Part shown: positions 1-6,370 of the stretch, in pieces
Position numbering within the stretch: the stretch's first letter is position 1
Layout of the letters: each line of letters starts with the position of its first letter
Virus record (IMG/VR): IMGVR_UViG_3300028873_000029
Span: 1 to 47,851 of that record
Reading direction: 5' to 3' (one strand)
Length of the DNA stretch: 47,851 nt
DNA from: a virus
Notes under the pieces: generated by a model
The model's input: only the letters and a program-made list of their open reading frames with translations
Told to the model about the DNA's origin: nothing
Databases searched by the model: none
Made by a program: the position numbers and the translations under genes

Positions 1-166
1 AGACAAGTCCTGTACCGATATTCTTCCCCTGCTTTGCTGCATCGAAAGCAAAGTTTTTCGGGTTATAAATCCTATGAACAGTAACACTAGAACCATATAT
101 GAAACGTATCAATCCATTGAATACCACATATACATTCCAAATCAACATCCAATACTGAGGCCACAT
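1..166 (-). CDS. Partial small hypothetical protein, N-terminal end
   Basis: An open frame starts with ATG at 166 behind an AGGTAAG-type ribosome site and runs off the left edge without a stop (55 codons). The first 25 residues are rich in Trp, Tyr, Ile and Val and could be a membrane-associated helix; the rest is hydrophilic. I do not recognise the family. It lies directly upstream (4 bases) of nothing on this strand inside the window and is transcribed away from the glycosyltransferase gene stop, so it probably continues the same minus-strand operon. It is real-looking because of start context and frame, but only a third or so may be visible. Confidence 0.5.
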   Translation of the reverse strand, partial: MWPQYWMLIWNVYVVFNGLIRFIYGSSVTVHRIYNPKNFAFDAAKQGKNIGTGLV

Positions 167-169
167 AGT

Positions 170-1168
170 TTACTTACCTTTGTTTTTGTTGAGTTTACCA
201 ACATCCGCCGTTGGAGAAGCGCCGATACCCGCAAGATCGGCCAGACTTCCGCCGTAAACCATCGTGCCGGTGTGATTTGTCTTCATCCATGGGCAAAGCC
301 AGATATGCAGACCGATCTGTTGGATTTTCTGGGAGAACCAATAATCCTCGGAAAGATATCTCTTAGAAGAACGACTGAAGGCATTGTTATACTCTTCTAA
401 GAGCGTTGTCAAGTCGGCCTGAAGACCGGCTAGAACCTTTGTGTCTTCGGCTTCCTTGGTCTTCTCAAGCGCCATCACGACGCGATTTTTAAAGACGTTC
501 AAATCAGGAACGTCGATTTCTGCCTGAAAGAACTGGCAAATCTCTCTTGAACCGTCGAAATGCTCAGTACGAACATGATCTGGACGATACATATATTGAG
601 GGAAAGACTCCTGAAACTTGACCAAGGTGCTGCGGCGGATCATCATGAATCCGGTCCCACCTTCTAGAATTTCACAAGGCTCTCCAATCGGAATGTTGCC
701 GGTTCCCGACTTGGGATTGAACACGAAGTCACCAACGAACTTATCCAGAACTTGGGGATTCTCGTCGTTGGGTCCACAGACGCCTGAATTGACGGCCTGA
801 ACGATCTTCTCCCAGCTAATGCACTTCTTGGGGTAAGGAGCACAAAGCACATCGTATGGTGAATCATCGGTCATGATGCCCATCATGGCGATAACATCGC
901 CGGGATCGAAGCCGATGTCGGCGTCTAGGAACAGAAGATAATCCATCTTCGAACGAAGAAATTCATCGACGCAGTAATTACGGGCTCTGGTAATCAGAGA
1001 CTCGTTGAAAAGTGCAAAGAATTGAAGTTCAATATTATAACGTGTGCAGATGGCCGTCAGGTCGGCCATTGATTTGGTATACATACCACCACACATACCG
1101 CCATACATTGGCGTAGCAACAAATAATTTCTTCTTGGCCAATTCCTCATGAGTTAACTTAATTTCCAT
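170..1168 (-). CDS. Glycosyltransferase, GT-A fold, phage type
   Basis: A 332-residue protein with the features of phage GT-A glycosyltransferases: a beta-strand start (KLFVATPMYGG), an FNESLITRARN segment near residue 55, and the nucleotide-sugar/metal DXD-type motif FLDADIGF near residue 80. Family knowledge suggests transfer of a sugar to phage DNA, a virion protein or a cell-surface target; acceptor and sugar cannot be read from sequence. There is no signal peptide or membrane segment, so it is cytoplasmic. It is the last complete gene before a short partial gene and follows a 75-residue hypothetical with a 6-base gap, consistent with an operon. The start ATG at 1168 is followed by a well-formed N-terminus. 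Confidence 0.8.
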   Translation of the reverse strand: MEIKLTHEELAKKKLFVATPMYGGMCGGMYTKSMADLTAICTRYNIELQFFALFNESLITRARNYCVDEFLRSKMDYLLFLDADIGFDPGDVIAMMGIMTDDSPYDVLCAPYPKKCISWEKIVQAVNSGVCGPNDENPQVLDKFVGDFVFNPKSGTGNIPIGEPCEILEGGTGFMMIRRSTLVKFQESFPQYMYRPDHVRTEHFDGSREICQFFQAEIDVPDLNVFKNRVVMALEKTKEAEDTKVLAGLQADLTTLLEEYNNAFSRSSKRYLSEDYWFSQKIQQIGLHIWLCPWMKTNHTGTMVYGGSLADLAGIGASPTADVGKLNKNKGK

Positions 1169-1174
1169 ATGGTT

Positions 1175-1402
1175 TTATATTTCCTTTTCTTGTTTTTGGG
1201 ATTTTCTTGTTAGGATCAGTCTATTATTTTTCATTACTGAATCCCACTCTTCCATGTCGATTGTAACCGTATTCCAGTTGTCACTTATCTTTATTGCATA
1301 CTCAGATAAGATATATCCGGCCAAACTTATATCGATATCCGCGACATGTATAGATGAAATTCCTGTTGTCGTTGTCCATGGTGCTACGTAATCTTTAAAC
1401 AT
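1175..1402 (-). CDS. Hypothetical protein, 75 aa
   Basis: Short protein with predicted beta-strands alternating with polar turns and a basic C-terminus. No family recognised. Its ATG overlaps the stop of the upstream MazG-like gene in a TAATG arrangement, so translation is probably coupled. No catalytic motif or membrane segment is visible. Confidence 0.6.
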   Translation of the reverse strand: MFKDYVAPWTTTTGISSIHVADIDISLAGYILSEYAIKISDNWNTVTIDMEEWDSVMKNNRLILTRKSQKQEKEI

Positions 1403-1821
1403 TAGAATTTTTTGCCACCCCTTTTTTCACGGTTCTCAACCTTATGGTCGGCGCGAGTGGTGTTATAAAGAAACTTTTCCACCACGGCCCCACCGATATC
1501 CAACCCCTGTTGTGCGGCAAGATCGAAGATGCGTATCACGGCGTCGGCCAGTTCGGCCTCAATTCCCTTGCGGTTCGGTAGATGGTCATCCATCAGGCCC
1601 TTGCGCTGCGCCTCCAACGCCTCGGATAGTTCCGAATGAATCAGGGCAATCATGGTGGAAATGAGATAGTTTTCGAAGACCGGAACCAGCTTAGGCGCGT
1701 GTTCAGTCAAAATGCTGGTGATTTCATCGGACTTGTTACGCCAGCCCTGCTTGATATTGAAATCACCAACAATCTTCGACATTAAATTTAGGTTGTCACC
1801 ATCATAGTCTGTAAGTTTCAA
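1402..1821 (-). CDS. MazG-like nucleotide pyrophosphohydrolase
   Basis: 139 residues, all-alpha, with the two acidic clusters expected for the MazG/dUTPase-like NTP pyrophosphohydrolase superfamily: an ELSEALE segment (about residues 66-72) and an ELADAVIRIFDLA segment (about 91-103), where Glu and Asp would bind Mg2+. Such enzymes hydrolyse (d)NTPs to monophosphates; in phages they may clean non-canonical dNTPs or alter ppGpp signalling. The specific substrate is not readable. The start codon is TTG at 1821, chosen because AAAGGA sits 7 bases upstream and homology-like sequence begins there. It overlaps the next gene by one base. Confidence 0.7.
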   Translation of the reverse strand: MKLTDYDGDNLNLMSKIVGDFNIKQGWRNKSDEITSILTEHAPKLVPVFENYLISTMIALIHSELSEALEAQRKGLMDDHLPNRKGIEAELADAVIRIFDLAAQQGLDIGGAVVEKFLYNTTRADHKVENREKRGGKKF

Positions 1822-1824
1822 AAC

Positions 1825-2325
1825 TCAATCCTTTGTGTAATAGTCTAGGTTACGGGGAGTATAGTTATCTAGCATCTCGACGCAGATATTATAACGACGA
1901 GCCATATTTGCGACTCGGGAATCTCCAATTTCATCATGAACGTGACCATAGAGATGGATGGAACCATGGAATTTCTTGTTCCACGACTCGATGGGATAGT
2001 GATCCATCACGACATGTTTGCTGTTATGAACGAATTCAAGCCGCGTGTGGATGGCCTTCCAGCCCAAATTTCTCGTCGCCGTATGGTCATGGTTGCCCAG
2101 CACCAATTCCTTATAACCCTTCAGGCGTTGAAATATTCCGGTATCACTCTTGTAGAACATGAAGTCGCCATTACAAATCACCCGATCTGTAGGTTCGACA
2201 ACAGAATTCCAATTTTTAATCAGAGCCTCGTCCATCTCCGTGACGGAGGCGAAGGGGCGGTTACAAAACTTGATGATATTCGCGTGTCCAAAGTGTGGAT
2301 CGGAGATTACCCATGTGTTTGTCAT
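1825..2325 (-). CDS. Calcineurin-like metallophosphoesterase
   Basis: 166 residues with the ordered metal-binding motifs of the metallophosphoesterase superfamily: SDPHFGH (residues 8-14), a GDF step near residue 53, GNHD near 77, and HGSIHLYGHVH near 121-131. This short form with DPHFGH is the phage and bacterial small phosphoesterase group; the substrate is unknown. A cytoplasmic enzyme sitting upstream of the MazG-like gene with 3 bases between them, so both could serve nucleotide turnover. A second, unrelated member of the superfamily lies at 21998-22615. Confidence 0.85.
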   Translation of the reverse strand: MTNTWVISDPHFGHANIIKFCNRPFASVTEMDEALIKNWNSVVEPTDRVICNGDFMFYKSDTGIFQRLKGYKELVLGNHDHTATRNLGWKAIHTRLEFVHNSKHVVMDHYPIESWNKKFHGSIHLYGHVHDEIGDSRVANMARRYNICVEMLDNYTPRNLDYYTKD

Positions 2326-2354
2326 TCTAAAATTCCTTCTTCATTTTCATCATT

Positions 2355-2744
2355 CTACTTCAAAGACTTCAAACATGCAAGCAAAAACCCCTGCACGTCT
2401 TCAAAATTATTCTGGTCATTCAAACGGTCGATTCCGTTATATCCGTTAAGATAGGACATTCTGTTAAGAAAAGCTAACGTTTTTGTGTCGGCATCTAGCC
2501 TATAGGCGGCACCAAGAATACAAAACTTACAGGCATCTGCACTGGAAGGATCGAATAGCTGTATGTTATTTATATCCTTTGCGAGAGCATATTGACACCA
2601 ATTCTCTTCTTTTTTGATTAATTCTGAAATATTTTCGATATCGGTACGAATAACCAGCTTGGCCTCTTCATAGTCTTTGTTAATGACAGGTTTCCTAGAA
2701 AAAGTCTTTGAAAGCCGACTTGTCAAGTTTCTTACTAGTATCAT
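2355..2744 (-). CDS. Hypothetical protein (DUF6197-like pattern)
   Basis: 129 residues. The middle has a WCQYALAKD helix and an ACKFCILGAAYRL segment resembling the DUF6197 pattern of small bacterial and phage proteins, function unknown. The N-terminal 17 residues overlap the 3' end of the helicase gene in another frame by 50 bases; no later start is available before the conserved part, so the overlap looks genuine. It is one of the few genes here ending in TAG, which matters because of the candidate CTA tRNA at 37691-37768. Confidence 0.6.
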   Translation of the reverse strand: MILVRNLTSRLSKTFSRKPVINKDYEEAKLVIRTDIENISELIKKEENWCQYALAKDINNIQLFDPSSADACKFCILGAAYRLDADTKTLAFLNRMSYLNGYNGIDRLNDQNNFEDVQGFLLACLKSLK

Positions 2745-4041
2745 TTATAAATCTTTCCTTCTCTTCCTTAGTGTTGGACATGGTATTCTGGTCTGTCGCG
2801 CCGAGATTGAACAACTGCATCTTGGCCTTGTTAATCCCGACGAGAAACTTCTTATAGGTGTTCACGTCGTTATATCTATTTTTAATTTGAACGAACTGCA
2901 TCTGACGATCCCGCTCTAGCTCTTCTGACGACATGAGAGCCCAGATATGATCCGCCGTCATGGCGGTGCCAAAACTTTCAGAAACATCTTCCATGCCGGG
3001 ATCAGACGAGGTATAACCCGATCTATTAAATTGAGTCGCGGTGATAATCGGCACCGAGAATTCAACCGATAGACCACGGATTTCTTCACCCACCACCTTG
3101 ACATATTCATAAATGCTGCCACCACCCATCTTCATGGTGGAGGAAAGACAGATATTCAGATAATCAATATAGATGATGTCGGGAACGAAATTCTTCTTTA
3201 ATTTCAATTCCTTGATAACGGCCCGAAAGTTGGCCGAGCCAGCCTGTCGGGTAGGATATTCCTTGACGACTAGCCGTCCTGTCGTCTTGGCCTTCAATCT
3301 ATTGATACTATTAACGAAATGTTCCTTTGGAAGCATTAGAAGTTGATCAACGTCCAAGTCCAGAATGTTCTCGTCAATACGCTGGGAAATCATCTCTTCA
3401 GACATTTCCAAGGTGATATAAAGGACGTTCTTTCCCTGAAGAAGATTATTGGCGGCGAAGGCACACATGACGAAGGATTTACCGACACCGGGACCGGCCA
3501 TCAGGATCGTCAACGTCTTCTGAGACACGCCCCCCTTGGTGATCTTATTTAAGATATCGATATCAAAAGAAATCTTGTTCTGAATCTGGTGATAATATTC
3601 AAAACGAGACTCGGCATCATCAAGATAATCATGCCCAATACTGTTGTCGAAAGTGATGGCACAGGCCTGCGACATGATGTCTGGAATAGCGCCACGATCA
3701 AGCTTACCATCCTTGTCGTCGCAAATCTGAATAGACTTCAGGAGGGCTAGGTAGATGGCCCTGTTCTTGGCGAATTTCTCCGTCTCATTGAAGAGCCAAT
3801 CAACGCTTGTGGCCGGATCAATCTCCAGTTCATCCACAATTTTCTTGCACTCTTCAAATTGTGTGTCATTGACCTTATCCTTGTTGGAAAGATCGATCCA
3901 TGCTGCTTCTTTTGAAGGTAGTGTGTTATATTTCGCGATGTAGCTACCAATAACGTCAAAGACGATCCTATCATGAGCATCCTCGAAATATTCCGGCTTG
4001 ATATATGGAAGTACCTTCCTCGTGTACTGTTCATTGAACAT
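2695..4041 (-). CDS. 41: Replicative DNA helicase, DnaB-like, T4 gp41 type
   Basis: 448 residues aligning by eye along T4 gp41: an N-terminal helical domain (PYIKPEYFED), the conserved linker LNKITKGG before the Walker A loop GPGVGKS (about 183-189), YITLEMSEE, an RLVVKEYPT segment, and a Walker B strand ending IYIDYLNIC near residue 290. It would form a hexamer that unwinds DNA ahead of the fork with the primase at 10183-11193. The ATG at 4041 has no good ribosome site. Homologous residues (RIILSNL before MFNEQ) continue in frame upstream to a possible ATC or ATT start behind AGAAGGA near 4077, so the true start is probably upstream and non-canonical. Confidence 0.95.
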   Translation of the reverse strand: MFNEQYTRKVLPYIKPEYFEDAHDRIVFDVIGSYIAKYNTLPSKEAAWIDLSNKDKVNDTQFEECKKIVDELEIDPATSVDWLFNETEKFAKNRAIYLALLKSIQICDDKDGKLDRGAIPDIMSQACAITFDNSIGHDYLDDAESRFEYYHQIQNKISFDIDILNKITKGGVSQKTLTILMAGPGVGKSFVMCAFAANNLLQGKNVLYITLEMSEEMISQRIDENILDLDVDQLLMLPKEHFVNSINRLKAKTTGRLVVKEYPTRQAGSANFRAVIKELKLKKNFVPDIIYIDYLNICLSSTMKMGGGSIYEYVKVVGEEIRGLSVEFSVPIITATQFNRSGYTSSDPGMEDVSESFGTAMTADHIWALMSSEELERDRQMQFVQIKNRYNDVNTYKKFLVGINKAKMQLFNLGATDQNTMSNTKEEKERFINDTSKKLDKSAFKDFF

Positions 4042-4091
4042 GAGGTTGGATAAGATGATCCTATCGAAATTGATGATGAAGTTCCTTCTAA

Positions 4092-4985
4092 TTACCTATT
4101 TTTAGGAACGTAACATCCGGTCTCTTGAAAACCTGGGAAGGCCTTCGGAGTTGAATTCTGGATGAAAATCCCTCTTTTTCTTAGACCCTGAATTGTATCA
4201 TAGTTCAAGACGGCAATCCAGACCGGATTTGAATTTCTTTCAAAATCCACATTGACGGTATCAAATTTGACATCAGCACCGAACCCGGTTCCCAGACTGG
4301 CGGTAGCATCCATATCACTCGCATAGGTGATGATGGTTCTGCCGCTAGTCTTCACTTCATTACCAACAAAACCTGTTGAATTTCTAAGAGCACCCATATT
4401 TTGAGCAGGCACGGCGCTAGAGCAATACATCTGCTGCGATGACTGACTCAAACCGACCCCACCCATCGTGGTGATGGGTCTATCACTACTCCACATCGGA
4501 AAATTACCAAACTGTGGCTGGGGATATACATACGCATTAGTATGTAAATAACGAACCACTGGCGTCACAGGAGGAATGTATCTTTCCTCAAACACCATGC
4601 AACCTATCACACCTTGGTTAGAAGTGTCAACATCAAACCCCTCTGATTTTAGAATTTCTACGTAGGTGGTATTGGCCTTGGCATCCTGTGGTCTAAACTG
4701 GAATGCAGCAGCCTTGTTGGAGTTGATCTTCCAGCCGGGAATGGTGACATAACTATAAGGTCCAACAATATATCCTGTTGACTTATCGGATGCCGTCTTG
4801 CCTTCAATAACGTCAAGACCATCGACCGAAAATACGACTTCTACTTTTCTGTGGGTTTTGTTGTAAAAATACAACTCATATTCTGTGCCTTTTCGGCCCT
4901 CGACGTAGGTGTCGGCACCATGTTCATATTCTTTTAATGGAGCATTCTTAACACGGACTTCGAACGTAAACTTAGAGCATTGCAT
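4092..4985 (-). CDS. Hypothetical beta-rich protein, possible virion component
   Basis: 297 residues, beta-rich, without a signal peptide or membrane segment. The first half has a VDGLDVIEGK ... GYIVGPYSYVTIPGW ... AAAFQF pattern that I have seen as a conserved uncharacterised domain in phage and bacterial proteins; the second half is rich in Ser, Thr, Asn and Gln. I do not assign a function. A perfect TATAAATA late-promoter box lies at 5047-5054 with a ribosome site AGAAGGAG before the ATG, which suggests late expression and hence a structural or lysis-stage role. Confidence 0.6.
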   Translation of the reverse strand: MQCSKFTFEVRVKNAPLKEYEHGADTYVEGRKGTEYELYFYNKTHRKVEVVFSVDGLDVIEGKTASDKSTGYIVGPYSYVTIPGWKINSNKAAAFQFRPQDAKANTTYVEILKSEGFDVDTSNQGVIGCMVFEERYIPPVTPVVRYLHTNAYVYPQPQFGNFPMWSSDRPITTMGGVGLSQSSQQMYCSSAVPAQNMGALRNSTGFVGNEVKTSGRTIITYASDMDATASLGTGFGADVKFDTVNVDFERNSNPVWIAVLNYDTIQGLRKRGIFIQNSTPKAFPGFQETGCYVPKNR

Positions 4986-5046
4986 GTGTTTCTCCTTCTG
5001 AGACTGCCTAGGAACTTACTTTCCTGCCTAGGACTTGATGCATCTC

Positions 5047-5054
5047 TATTTATA
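5047..5054 (-). promoter_or_regulatory. Late promoter box TATAAATA
   Basis: Exact T4-type late -10 box, reading toward the gene starting at 4985 with about 60 bases of leader. Late boxes of this type are read by the gp55 sigma factor in T4. Confidence 0.65.
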
Positions 5055-5397
5055 GGACTTCCACATGCAAAACTGCGGTTCCGGCCTCCAAAAACCCCAA
5101 AACATTTGCGACACCCTTGGAACAATCAAGGTCTCTGCCTCTAACGAACGGTCCACGATCAGTAACGGTGGCGACAACGGTCTTCCCATTTCTTAAATTT
5201 GTCAGCCTGACTCTGGTTCCTAGTTTCAGACTTCGGTGTGCGACGGTAAGCCCATTAGGATTCCAGTGGGCTCCATTGGCCGTAAATTTACCTGATTCGC
5301 TTCCATACCATGACGACAGAGTATTAAATTCCTGATGCCCCGCCTGCGCCTTCACCATCAAAAAGATAACAATGATAAAGGCGTAGAGGAACTTCAA
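5050..5397 (-). CDS. RlpA-like double-psi beta-barrel protein with signal peptide
   Basis: 115 residues. Residues 1-19 form a signal peptide (Lys, hydrophobic core FIIVIFLMV, AQA cleavage site). The mature part is a full RlpA-like double-psi beta-barrel: SSWYG, FTANGAHWNP, HRSLKLGTRVRLTN, and VTDRGPFVRGRDLD with the catalytic-type Asp, then LGFLEAGTAVLHVEVL. RlpA proteins are lytic transglycosylases that cleave denuded peptidoglycan, so a periplasmic lysis or cell-wall role is likely, but enzymatic activity is inferred. A minimal domain without a SPOR module. Its stop overlaps the late box of the next gene. Confidence 0.85.
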   Translation of the reverse strand: MKFLYAFIIVIFLMVKAQAGHQEFNTLSSWYGSESGKFTANGAHWNPNGLTVAHRSLKLGTRVRLTNLRNGKTVVATVTDRGPFVRGRDLDCSKGVANVLGFLEAGTAVLHVEVL

Positions 5398-5630
5398 CTA
5401 ATCTCTCCGGGAACCAACGAGCCATCGAAGAAGAATTCCTTCTCCATGACCCTAACAATCCCCTCTCGATCCTTAAAAATAATCATTGTGATATAATCGA
5501 AGGTACGGTCGGGGAGCAGCTTGGAGTAGATGCCCTCACCAATGATTTTATATGATTCATTCAGAACCAAATCCTTGTAATATTCACCAATATATGGCTG
5601 TCTCAAATAATGCGATTTCAAAATGTACAT
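5394..5630 (-). CDS. Hypothetical small protein, 78 aa
   Basis: Small beta-rich protein with an ESYKII ... DYITMIIFKDREGI pattern similar to the small SH3/KOW-like accessory proteins found elsewhere in this window (32774, 41887, 42224). No function assigned. Its start overlaps the end of the RNR C-terminal gene; ATG at 5630 lies only a base from GGGAGG, so TTG at 5621, nine bases downstream of GGAGG, may be the real start. It overlaps the RlpA-like gene by 4 bases. Confidence 0.55.
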   Translation of the reverse strand: MYILKSHYLRQPYIGEYYKDLVLNESYKIIGEGIYSKLLPDRTFDYITMIIFKDREGIVRVMEKEFFFDGSLVPGEIS

Positions 5631-6283
5631 CCTCCCGCGACACAGGCCAATTCCTGCGTATTTGTTGTTGAGTCTTCCTTCTCGAATTCAACCAGTGACG
5701 ACCAGTCAACGTTCTGAGGCATCTTCGCCACCAGACTTTCATATTCTTCTGAATTACACTCGGTGAATGGTGCCTGCTGATAGACAGTATCACCCTCTTC
5801 GGCAGGCAAGAACGAAACGCCGCTCATCCATTCAAAGTTTTTATAGACCCATGCGCCGACTTCCAACCATTCATCTTCCTTGACGGAGATGGTGACGGAA
5901 GGCTTATGCTCACAATAATCCTTCTGATAGGCCAACCAAAGTTCAAGATGTTCGATGGCCGAGATTTCCTTACGCCCGATGGAGCCGGGAGCAGACTTGA
6001 TTGGAAATTTAAAACAGACGACATTCTTTGGGTCCATCACATCAGTCTCCCATGGGAAGCCAGCATCCATCATGAACTTCGTCAGAGGGTCTTTCAGATC
6101 GTTTCTCACATACCGCACATAGGTTGGTGAGTAGGATGGATGGAAGCCTGATGAGGTTCCGTTGAAGGCTGATGACGTATTATGACTAATACTTCCGTTT
6201 TCTAATTGATATGTGTGAGTATCGGCTACTTCAATATCTAATGTAAATTCTGGTTCTAACTTTTTTATTGTTGTTATTTTCAT
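5618..6283 (-). CDS. nrdJ: Class II ribonucleotide reductase, C-terminal part with split-intein C-fragment
   Basis: 221 residues. Residues 1-35 are a C-terminal split-intein fragment (TLDIEVADTHTY ... SISHN, ending in the His-Asn pair needed for Asn cyclisation). Residue 36 is Thr, the +1 extein nucleophile, followed by RNR sequence SSAFNGTSSGFHPSYS and YVRYVR, and a C-terminal CVAGGC cysteine pair that would shuttle electrons. It has its own ribosome site (AAGGAAG) and ATG. Together with the 6371-8848 product it would be ligated by protein trans-splicing into one adenosylcobalamin-dependent reductase that makes deoxyribonucleotides. Confidence 0.9.
   Translation of the reverse strand: MKITTIKKLEPEFTLDIEVADTHTYQLENGSISHNTSSAFNGTSSGFHPSYSPTYVRYVRNDLKDPLTKFMMDAGFPWETDVMDPKNVVCFKFPIKSAPGSIGRKEISAIEHLELWLAYQKDYCEHKPSVTISVKEDEWLEVGAWVYKNFEWMSGVSFLPAEEGDTVYQQAPFTECNSEEYESLVAKMPQNVDWSSLVEFEKEDSTTNTQELACVAGGCTF
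6179..6283 (-). other. Split intein C-fragment (IntC), 35 aa
   Basis: Residues 1-35 of the downstream RNR gene match intein blocks F and G: a DIEVADTHTYQLEN strand and terminal SISHN, then Thr as +1. It is the partner of the IntN fragment at 6374-6694 and begins with its own start codon 87 bases downstream of the IntN stop. Confidence 0.88.
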
Positions 6284-6370
6284 TTTAATCTTCCTTATAG
6301 ATGAATTAATTTATGTATGGATTTAGAAGAAGTAAAGTAAGACACCCATAATTCGTTTGGGTGACAATTT
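6284..6370 (-). other. Break between the two halves of the split RNR gene
   Basis: The 87 bases between the IntN stop and the IntC start contain stops in the reading direction and a ribosome site but no endonuclease gene. The fracture is therefore a simple gene split with no sequence left from a homing insertion. Confidence 0.75.

Noticed and set aside
6284-6370. Homing endonuclease between the RNR halves
   Set aside because: Only 87 bases without an open frame; nothing to support it.
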